Assembly: GCF_018130825.1 (NCBI RefSeq)
Contig: NZ_JAFCJS010000012.1
Span: 62,001 to 126,000, forward strand
Direction of reading: 5' to 3'
DNA length: 64,000 nucleotides
Origin: Bradyrhizobium liaoningense
GTDB taxonomy: Bacteria > Pseudomonadota > Alphaproteobacteria > Rhizobiales > Xanthobacteraceae
The position numbers and the translations under genes are program-made. Shown piece after piece: positions 56,314 through 64,000 of this stretch; the first letter of the stretch is position 1; every line of letters begins with the position of its first letter. The notes under the pieces are model-generated. The model searched no databases. It worked only from the letters and a program-made list of their open reading frames with translations, and was not told the DNA's origin.

Positions 56314-56368
56314 AGAAGCGTTTTCCAGCGAAGTGGAAACCGGTTCGCGCCAGAAAACGCGTCAAAAC
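56314..56368. repeat. GAAGCGTTTTCC-type palindromic repeat
   Basis: GAAGCGTTTTCCAG at the left and the mirrored CAGAAAACGCGTC at the right enclose GTGGAAACCGGTTCGCGC. Short elements of this sequence type are dispersed in Bradyrhizobium. It lies directly after the acdR stop. Confidence 0.65.
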
Positions 56369-56417
56369 AAAATCCGGACCTATTGATGCGCGATCCGCGT
56401 CATGAGAGATTCACGCG

Positions 56418-57563
56418 ATGCAGACATTCCCCTTCCGTCAGCACAATCCGGCCGGGCCATCTTATCGGCGCGGCTGGGTCGACGAGGCCGTCGCCGCGAT
56501 CGAGGCCGACCAGTGCCGCACGGCCGACACGCATCTGATCCGGCTGATCGTGCCGGCATTATCCGGCATCGACATCTATCTGAAGGACGAATCCACGCAT
56601 CCGACCGGCAGCCTGAAGCATCGCCTGGCGCGTTCGCTGTTCCTCTATGCGCTCTGCAACGGCCACATTCGCGAAGGCACGCCCGTCGTCGAGGCCTCGT
56701 CGGGATCGACCGCGGTGTCGGAAGCCTATTTCGCGCAGATGATCGGCGTGCCCTTCTATGCCGTGATGCCGCGCACGACCTCGGCGGAGAAGATCGCCGC
56801 GATCGAGCATTATGGCGGCAACTGCCATCTGATCGATGACGGCCGCGCGCTCTATGCGGAGGCGGCGGTGCTCGCCGCCCGGCTGAACGGCCATTACATG
56901 GACCAGTTCACCTTCGCCGAGCGCGCCACCGACTGGCGCGGCAACAACAACATCGCCGAATCGATCTTCACGCAATTGGCGGGCGAGCCGCGGCCGATCC
57001 CGGACTGGATCGTGATGGGTGCCGGCACCGGCGGCACCTCGGCCACCATCGGACGATATCTGCGCTATCGCCAATATCCGACACGGCTCTGCGTCGCCGA
57101 TGTCGAGCATTCCGCCTTCTTCGACTGCTTCCGTTCGCAGGACCGTTCCCGCGTTTGCGATCGCCCGTCGCTGATCGAGGGCGTCGGCCGCCCCCGCTGC
57201 GAGCCGTCCTTCGTGCCGGGCGTCGTCGACCGCATGATGAAGATCCCGGACGCGGCGACGATCGCGGCGATGAACGTGCTGTCGCGCCGGCTGCGCCGCG
57301 TGGTCGGCGGTTCCACCGGCACCAATTTTTTGGCGCTGTGCCGGCTTGCATCGGAGATGCGCAAGGCGAATGTGACGGGATCGCTGGTGACGCTGATCTG
57401 CGATTCCGGCGAGCGCTACCGGCAGACCTATTACGAGCCGGAATGGCTGAAAGCGCGCGGTCTCGATCCGGCGCCGTTCGAGAAGACCTTATTGTCGTTC
57501 CTCGATTCCGGGCAGCCGCTGGATGTCGCGGTCGAAGACGTTGTCAATCCGCAAAGTGCATAA
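56418..57563 (+). CDS. Cds1-like L-cysteine desulfhydrase (PLP fold type II)
   Basis: A 381-residue PLP enzyme of the cysteine synthase fold. The PLP Lys lies in [22 protein letters not shown], the phosphate-binding loop is [10 protein letters not shown], and [20 protein letters not shown] is the substrate loop. These match the Cds1 group, which includes Mycobacterium tuberculosis Rv3684 and fungal enzymes that split L-cysteine to sulfide, ammonia and pyruvate. Cysteine synthase or cystathionine beta-synthase activity cannot be excluded. It lies about 100 bases after acdR on the same strand, across a repeat, so co-transcription is uncertain. Confidence 0.85.
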   Translation: MQTFPFRQHNPAGPSYRRGWVDEAVAAIEADQCRTADTHLIRLIVPALSGIDIYLKDESTHPTGSLKHRLARSLFLYALCNGHIREGTPVVEASSGSTAVSEAYFAQMIGVPFYAVMPRTTSAEKIAAIEHYGGNCHLIDDGRALYAEAAVLAARLNGHYMDQFTFAERATDWRGNNNIAESIFTQLAGEPRPIPDWIVMGAGTGGTSATIGRYLRYRQYPTRLCVADVEHSAFFDCFRSQDRSRVCDRPSLIEGVGRPRCEPSFVPGVVDRMMKIPDAATIAAMNVLSRRLRRVVGGSTGTNFLALCRLASEMRKANVTGSLVTLICDSGERYRQTYYEPEWLKARGLDPAPFEKTLLSFLDSGQPLDVAVEDVVNPQSA

Positions 57564-57591
57564 TGTGCTGAAGTGGTATGCTAGACACGAG

Positions 57592-58167
57592 TCAGGGACG
57601 ATCCCTGCTTTTGGGCCAGCGCGGACCACCTAGACGCGTACATTGGAGCAGATAGCTCCCGTCTTCGTGCCAGTCGTCGGTCTTGGCAACCTCTTTCCAT
57701 CCGCGTTTCTCAGGATCTCGCTCGAAGTGCTTCGGCTTCGTTTCAATGAATGGGCCTGTCTCCATTTCGATTTTCTCGATCTTCCAATCGTAGACCATGG
57801 CCGGCGCACCTGGTTCGTGCGCATGATTTTCAAAGTAAGGGAACGGGTCGATTCCGACGAATATCAGGCCTCCCAACCAGGTGCCCAGGCGAGCATTGTC
57901 TGGGGGTTTTCCGTCGCAGTACATGAGAATGCCAGCGTCCAACACCCACCAGTCATGTCGCGCGTACACGACCTGGGCCACAACTTCGTAGGAACTCTCG
58001 AGAATGTGCGTGAACGATGGCGCCTTGTGGTCGAGCCGACCGTACCTCGGAAGAGGGACGACTGGACAGAATTCGAGCGCGAACGAGACATTTGTCGCTT
58101 GCGCGAATTCACCATAGTTGCCGTCCTGAATAATCCAACTATCAAGTCCGACGACTAGATCGGCCAT
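57592..58167 (-). CDS. Orphan hypothetical protein
   Basis: A 191-residue protein I do not recognise. The sequence is rich in aromatic residues (many Trp, Tyr and Phe), has no signal peptide or membrane helix, and contains a GLIFVGIDPFPYFENHAHEPG segment and a Trp-Glu rich C-terminus. Its base composition is visibly lower in GC than its neighbours, as is its codon use, which suggests recent acquisition. I favour the ATG at 58167; ATG 58188 and a longer frame to 58236 also exist. It is not in an operon: the gene before it faces it and the one after diverges. An immunity-type or phage-related role is conceivable but unsupported. Confidence 0.55.
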   Translation of the reverse strand: MADLVVGLDSWIIQDGNYGEFAQATNVSFALEFCPVVPLPRYGRLDHKAPSFTHILESSYEVVAQVVYARHDWWVLDAGILMYCDGKPPDNARLGTWLGGLIFVGIDPFPYFENHAHEPGAPAMVYDWKIEKIEMETGPFIETKPKHFERDPEKRGWKEVAKTDDWHEDGSYLLQCTRLGGPRWPKSRDRP

Positions 58168-58320
58168 CCTGTGCCTCGCCAATGACATACGAAGGGCATA
58201 GCATGGTTGTGTTTGCGCTTCCATACCACTTGCCAAATCGCACGGTCGTCACGGCAACTTCACTTGCCACGTGCACGCACGCGGGCGACCGTTAGCCCTT
58301 CTCAACGAGGAGATCCCGCC

Positions 58321-58881
58321 GTGCGCCTCCCCATTCTCGATCCCAAGGATCTGACCGCTGAACAGAAGCCGCTCTATGACGACATGCAGGCCGGCATCAA
58401 GGACCACTTCAAGGGCTTTGTGAACATGCGCGACGACGGCGCGCTGCTCGGGCCCTGGAATCCGTGGATCCGCGAGCCGCGCTTCGGCAAGCCGGTGTGG
58501 GAGCTGGTCAAGGCGATCGCGTCGAACCCGCTGCTGCCCGCTGCCGTACGCGAGGTCGCGATCCTCGTCACCGGCTCGCATTTCCGCTCCGGCTACGAGC
58601 TGTATGCCCATGTGCTGGTGGCCGAGCAGCGCGGCCTTTCCGACGAGAAGCTCGCGACCATCGTCGCCGGCCAGCGGCCGGTCGATCTCACCAAGCAGGA
58701 GGCGGTCGCCTACGACATGGCCTCTGCCCTGGTGAGCGGCGGCGTGCTGCCGGAGCTGACTTATCGCGCGGCGGTGAAGGAGTTCGGCGAGCATGGCGCG
58801 GCCGAGCTGTCCTACCTCGTCGGCGTCTATTGCATGGTCTCGGTCACGCTCAACACCTTCGACGTGCCGGTGCCGGAATAG
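58321..58881 (+). CDS. Carboxymuconolactone decarboxylase family protein
   Basis: A 186-residue all-helical protein of the CMD/AhpD-like fold. The landmarks are DPKDLTAEQKPLYDDM, the REVAILVTGSHFRSGYELYAHV helix (where AhpD-type members carry CxxC plus His; here the Cys pair is absent but the final His remains) and LSDEKLATIVAGQRP. It is therefore not an alkylhydroperoxidase-type disulfide enzyme. The start is GTG with GAGGAGATC upstream. Members without the Cys pair are often decarboxylases or of unknown function. It stands alone. Confidence 0.85.
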   Translation: MRLPILDPKDLTAEQKPLYDDMQAGIKDHFKGFVNMRDDGALLGPWNPWIREPRFGKPVWELVKAIASNPLLPAAVREVAILVTGSHFRSGYELYAHVLVAEQRGLSDEKLATIVAGQRPVDLTKQEAVAYDMASALVSGGVLPELTYRAAVKEFGEHGAAELSYLVGVYCMVSVTLNTFDVPVPE

Positions 58882-58897
58882 ACGCAGCTTCCGTCGG

Positions 58898-60478
<1,581 letters not shown>

Positions 60479-60665
60479 TCGCAGTCTCCGACGCGTAACG
60501 ACGTGAAAAGTCGGCGTAGTGTCGCGCAAGGTTCCTTGCGTCGGGGTAACGCAAGCGATGTTTTGGGATGAAGATTAACGATCGGTTGACGGGCAAGACG
60601 GAAGGTTGTTCCGGCCGGTCGCTAGCGGCCGCCACGCTTTGTCGTAAATCCCGCTACGACCCCGG

Positions 60666-61571
60666 TCAGTTACGCACCGCATAAAGCGGCGTGCGCAGCG
60701 TCAGCTGGTAGGCCGGCTTCGGCGTCCACGCGATCTGCGCGGTGATGCCGAACAGGCGGTTGTCGTTGTCGTCCATGCGGTCGAGGTCGAGGCGCAGGGT
60801 CGGCTGGGTGAAGGACTCCGCTATCGTTCGGCCTGCGAACTGCGCGCCGCCGAACGACTGGATGCCGAGCCGCCCGGTGAACTTCCAGTTGTTCGGCCAT
60901 TGATAGTAGCCGCCGGCATAAAGGATCGTGTTCGGCCGGATACTGGCGAGCGGGCTGGCAATGGTGGTGTAGGTATATTGCATGCCGGCCAGCCAGCCCC
61001 GCGTCTCGTCCTCGTCGAGCGCGTAGTCGAATTCCAGGATGTTGTTGAAGGAATTCGTCATGCCCTGCTCGTTCGGCACCGACTGCGTCAGCGTCGATTG
61101 CAGCGTGATGGTCGGGATCTTGCCGCCATTCTGCTGGTAGAGGTCGGCTTGCACGCCGATGTTCCAGCTGGTGATATCGAAGGACGACCAGCCGCTGCCG
61201 ATGTTCACGGTCGAGCCCGACACGCCGCCATAGAGCGAGACACGATCGGTGACGTCGACGGTCAGCGGCAGGTCGACGGCGATGGCTTTGGCCGCCGGCA
61301 AGCCGTTCAGCAGCGTCGTGCCGCGTCGTACCGCCAGGGCTTCGAAGGCCGCCGACAGCGAGGTGGTGCCGAAGCCGAGTCCGAGCGTGCCCGCCGGGAT
61401 CGCCGCATACATGGTGCGCAGGTCGAGATAGATGTTCGGCACAGCCGGCTTTGCGGGCTTGTCCTCCTCATCGTCGGCCGCGAAGGCGGCGCCTGCCGGG
61501 ATCGCCAGACAAAGCAGTCCCGTCGCGGCAGCGCGCAAAACCGGACGACGGGATTGGCTGCGATGGGGCAC
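60666..61571 (-). CDS. Exported beta-barrel-like protein
   Basis: A 301-residue protein. A basic N-terminus and hydrophobic core with an AFA-AD cleavage site near residue 31 form a signal peptide. The mature chain has alternating polar and hydrophobic residues with many Gly, Asn, Ser and Tyr (TSWNIGVQADLYQQ, LAGMQYTYTTIASP, ILYAGGYYQWPNNWKFTGRLG), typical of outer-membrane beta strands. It ends in a strand whose last residues (LRTPLYAVRN) are less typical than the usual terminal Phe. I placed the start at GTG 61571; a TTG-started frame runs to 61643. Family unknown; an outer-membrane channel or structural protein is inferred. Confidence 0.65.
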   Translation of the reverse strand: MPHRSQSRRPVLRAAATGLLCLAIPAGAAFAADDEEDKPAKPAVPNIYLDLRTMYAAIPAGTLGLGFGTTSLSAAFEALAVRRGTTLLNGLPAAKAIAVDLPLTVDVTDRVSLYGGVSGSTVNIGSGWSSFDITSWNIGVQADLYQQNGGKIPTITLQSTLTQSVPNEQGMTNSFNNILEFDYALDEDETRGWLAGMQYTYTTIASPLASIRPNTILYAGGYYQWPNNWKFTGRLGIQSFGGAQFAGRTIAESFTQPTLRLDLDRMDDNDNRLFGITAQIAWTPKPAYQLTLRTPLYAVRN

Positions 61572-61751
61572 GTGACGATCCGACGCGTGGCGATTTGATG
61601 GCAAAACCGTTGCTAGATGGAACGTGATCGCTCGTGCGGTCAAGCGCTATCCGCAGACGATGGACGGCATGGATGTGCGGAGTTACCCTGCCGTGATCGC
61701 ACTGACACACTCGCCCGCCACAGTGCAGGCGGACTATGGAGGACGACAGAA

Positions 61752-62000
61752 ATGAACACGTCACGCCGCATCCTGCTCACTGGTCTGGCGGGGCTCGCTG
61801 TTGCTCCGGCCGCTGTTGCCGCCGCGGTGCCGTCGGCCGAACCCGGCGACGTGACGGTCGCCGAAGAGCGCTTCGCGCGCACGATCGCAGCCGCGCATTC
61901 GCCCGATATTACCTGCGCGCGACAGGCGGAACGTTATGCCGACGCGCACTGGCCGGAATATGTCGTGGCAGCCAGGGCGGTGCTCGGCGCGCGCGCTTGA
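61752..62000 (+). CDS. Small exported protein
   Basis: An 82-residue protein with a signal peptide that contains SRRILLTGLAG, a twin-arginine-like start, then a hydrophobic Ala-rich core. The mature part of about 50 residues is acidic and helical, with one Cys and a conserved-looking HWPEYVVAARA end. No recognisable family. A GGAGGACGACAG site precedes the ATG at 61752. It faces the esterase gene, with ends nine bases apart. Confidence 0.55.
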   Translation: MNTSRRILLTGLAGLAVAPAAVAAAVPSAEPGDVTVAEERFARTIAAAHSPDITCARQAERYADAHWPEYVVAARAVLGARA

Positions 62001-62009
62001 TTCACGCCT

Positions 62010-62945
62010 TTACTTCTCCACCGCCCGCCTGACCTGCTCGCCGATCTGCGACAGCACGAGCTGCGCCTGTGGCAGGATCGCACCCATGGCGTGGAAATTG
62101 TGAACCATGCCGTCGTGGCAGACATGCTCGACGGCGACACCCGCGGTGAGAAGCTTGCGCGCATAGGCATTGCCCTCGTCGCGCATCGGATCGAACTCAG
62201 CGGTGTGGATGATCGCGGTCGGAAGGCCCGCGAGCTTGCTCGCGCGCAGCGGCGAGATGCGCGGATCGGCGGCATCGAAGCCCTCGGGCAGATAGTCGGC
62301 GAGGTCGGCTTCGATTGTGATGCGGTCGATCAGGTGTCCTTCCGCGAATTCCTGGCGCGATGGCGAGGTCTCCTCGAAATCCAGCACCGGGCAGATCAGG
62401 CATTGCGCCACGATGGAGAGGCCGGCGTTCTGCAAAGCCTCCTGGCACACGATTGCCGCCAATGTGGCGCCGGCGGAATCGCCGCCGACCACGAGCCGCC
62501 CGGCATCAATGCCGAGCGAGGGCGCCTCGCGCGCGACCCATTCGGTCGCAGCGATCGCATCGTCCACGGCAGCGGGAAACTTGTGCTCGGGCGCGAGCCG
62601 GTAATCGACCGAGACCAGGCGGCATCCGGTCGCATGCGCCAGCGCCGCGGCGATGCGGTCATGCGTCGCGATGCTGCCGGCGACGAGGCCGCCGCCATGG
62701 AAGAACACGAAGCCCGGCGCGGATTCGCCGGCAGACGCGGGTGAATAGAGCCGGTAGGGAAGCTCGCCGCCGGGGCCCGGCAGCATGCCGTCGGCCGCGG
62801 TCACGTCAGGCGCATCAGTGCGTGCGAACTGCATGAGCTTTGCCAGCGACTGCCGCCGTGCCTCGACGCTGGGCCGGCTCCGGGCTTGCGGCCCGGCCGC
62901 AGCCATCATGGTCAACAAACGCTTTGCGAGCGGATCGAGCGGCAT
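62010..62945 (-). CDS. Alpha/beta hydrolase, hormone-sensitive-lipase (HSL) family
   Basis: A 311-residue esterase. The oxyanion-hole motif HGGG lies near residue 83, the nucleophile elbow is GDSAG near residue 155, the acid is in TAEFDPMRDEG, and the His is in GMVHNFHAMG. All four match bacterial HSL-type (family IV) carboxylesterases, which act on short and medium acyl esters. No signal peptide is present, so it is cytosolic. The physiological substrate is unknown. It is divergent from the aminotransferase at 63086. Confidence 0.93.
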   Translation of the reverse strand: MPLDPLAKRLLTMMAAAGPQARSRPSVEARRQSLAKLMQFARTDAPDVTAADGMLPGPGGELPYRLYSPASAGESAPGFVFFHGGGLVAGSIATHDRIAAALAHATGCRLVSVDYRLAPEHKFPAAVDDAIAATEWVAREAPSLGIDAGRLVVGGDSAGATLAAIVCQEALQNAGLSIVAQCLICPVLDFEETSPSRQEFAEGHLIDRITIEADLADYLPEGFDAADPRISPLRASKLAGLPTAIIHTAEFDPMRDEGNAYARKLLTAGVAVEHVCHDGMVHNFHAMGAILPQAQLVLSQIGEQVRRAVEK

Positions 62946-63085
62946 GCTGCTTCCTTCTCTCCCTTACGGGAAGGCGTGGCCTACCTCATGGGAAAGGGTA
63001 ACCTACCTCTTCTGCGCAGGGAATCGTTTAGAAGTTCCGCCAATAGTGGCGCTATAGTGCGGCATCGTGCCAAGGGAGGCCGGTC

Positions 63086-63973
63086 ATGGCCGAGATCAAG
63101 AAGCCCATCGAATATTCACCGAGCTGGACCTTCTTCGAGGGCAAATGGCATGACGGCAATGTGCCGATCATGGGGCCGCGCACACATGCGGCCTGGCTCG
63201 GTTCGGTCGTGTTCGACGGCGCCCGTGCGTTCGAGGGCGTCGCGCCCGATCTCGACCGTCATTGTGCGCGCACCAATCAATCCGCGATCAGCTTTGGCCT
63301 GAAGCCGGTGGTCGATGCCGGCACCTGGCTCGCGCTCGCAAACGAAGGCATCGCGCGTTTCGCGGCGAATGCCGAGCTCTATATCCGCCCGATGTACTGG
63401 GCGCAGAGCGGGCTCGGCGGCGGCGTGCTGTTCGATCCCGACTCCACCAACTGGTGTCTGAGCATCTACGAGGCGCCGATACCGAAACCGGTCGGCAACG
63501 CGATCACGCTGTCGCCGTTCCGCAGGCCCACCGCCGAATGCGCGCCGGTCGAAGCGAAGGCGGCCTGCCTCTATCCGAACAATTCGCGCGCGCTCGCCGA
63601 AGCGGCCTCACGCGGTTTCCAGAACGCGCTGATGCTCGACATGCTCGGCAATGTCGCCGAGTTCGGCAATTCCAACGTGTTCATGGCCAAGGACGGCGTG
63701 GTGTTCACGCCGGTCCCCAACGGCACCTTCCTCAACGGCATCACGCGCCAGCGCGTCATCAGCCTGCTTCGCGGCGACGGAGTCACTGTAGTCGAGAAGA
63801 CGCTGCGCTATGCCGACTTCCTGTCAGCCGACGAGATTTTCTCATCCGGAAATTTCGCCAAGGTCGCGCCGGTGATCCGCATCGACGATCGCGAGCTGAA
63901 GCCGGGCCCGTTCTACACCAAGGCGCGCAAGCTTTATTGGGACTTCGCGCATGCGGTGAAGCTGGCGGCGTAG
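63086..63973 (+). CDS. Branched-chain-type aminotransferase (PLP fold type IV)
   Basis: A 295-residue class IV aminotransferase. The PLP Lys is in EAKAACLYPNNSRALAEA, and FDGARAFEG, MLDMLGNVAEFGNSNVFMAKDG and FLNGITRQRVISLLR are family landmarks. It resembles the IlvE-type enzymes that move amino groups between branched-chain amino acids and 2-oxoglutarate, but also the D-amino acid and 4-amino-4-deoxychorismate branches. The short length and the FSSGNFAKVAPVIRIDDR ending are common in rhizobial paralogues of IlvE. It is divergent from the esterase and ends 27 bases before the window edge, where a CGTCCTGG-type repeat begins. Confidence 0.85.
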   Translation: MAEIKKPIEYSPSWTFFEGKWHDGNVPIMGPRTHAAWLGSVVFDGARAFEGVAPDLDRHCARTNQSAISFGLKPVVDAGTWLALANEGIARFAANAELYIRPMYWAQSGLGGGVLFDPDSTNWCLSIYEAPIPKPVGNAITLSPFRRPTAECAPVEAKAACLYPNNSRALAEAASRGFQNALMLDMLGNVAEFGNSNVFMAKDGVVFTPVPNGTFLNGITRQRVISLLRGDGVTVVEKTLRYADFLSADEIFSSGNFAKVAPVIRIDDRELKPGPFYTKARKLYWDFAHAVKLAA

Positions 63974-64000
63974 GCTCTCCGATGTCGTCCTGGCCTAGTG

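Noticed and set aside
58321-58881. AhpD-type alkylhydroperoxidase
   Set aside because: The fold matches, but the CxxC pair needed for peroxidase activity is missing, so only the broader CMD family is assigned.

Overview
The window is a GC-rich alphaproteobacterial chromosome segment, most likely from a Bradyrhizobium or a close relative. This is inferred from gene content: an acdS/acdR pair, form-II coxSLM, a lanthanide-type PQQ alcohol dehydrogenase, and AKR/MFS/LysR cassettes. Many short palindromic intergenic repeats of the kind that litter such genomes support it. There are about 58 credible protein genes, one tRNA-Ser(GGA), one marR pseudogene fragment, and no insertion sequence, prophage or CRISPR array.

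Layout. 0.1-3.2 kb: small exported proteins, an exported SAM-methyltransferase-like protein bracketed by a decayed copy of the neighbouring marR 3' end, and the marR gene. 3.3-11.2 kb: aromatic catabolism converging on homogentisate. It holds a flavin monooxygenase with a small partner protein (resembling the MhaAB 3-hydroxyphenylacetate hydroxylase), a variant metallo-beta-lactamase-fold protein, hmgA, fahA, an Lrp-type regulator and hppD. No maleylacetoacetate isomerase gene is in the window. 11.3-17.5 kb: a CaiB-type CoA transferase, a coxSLM molybdenum hydroxylase operon (AYRGAGR, form II) ending in a clear terminator, and a coxG-like gene. 17.8-25.1 kb: a PQQ alcohol dehydrogenase with the lanthanide-diagnostic Asp, a fused solute-binding/cytochrome c protein, two paralogous LuxR response regulators, a hybrid histidine kinase and a FIST sensor. 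This looks like a complete periplasmic alcohol oxidation and signalling module. 25.4-29.8 kb: two chemoreceptors with almost identical signalling halves.

29.9-35.3 kb: a basic DUF3175 protein, an MFS transporter coupled to otsB and otsA (trehalose synthesis), a small exported protein and tRNA-Ser. 35.4-41.7 kb: a tRNA-like relic, an allophanate-hydrolase-type amidase, a Crp/Fnr regulator, an ABC importer operon (solute-binding protein, permease, ATPase with GTGA/ATGA overlaps) and a fatty acid desaturase. 42-48.4 kb: LysR/MFS/AKR, an amidase with a histone-H1-like Lys/Ala-rich N-terminus, and a TadG-like von Willebrand protein.

49-64 kb: O-acetylhomoserine sulfhydrylase and a MetA-like acyltransferase (methionine synthesis), a polysaccharide deacetylase, recQ, acdS with divergent acdR, a Cds1-like cysteine desulfhydrase, an orphan protein, a CMD-family protein, a PilZ-PAS-PAS-GGDEF diguanylate cyclase, a beta-barrel-like exported protein, an HSL-type esterase and a branched-chain aminotransferase.

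Functional calls come from recognised motifs and family resemblance read by eye; no database search was run.
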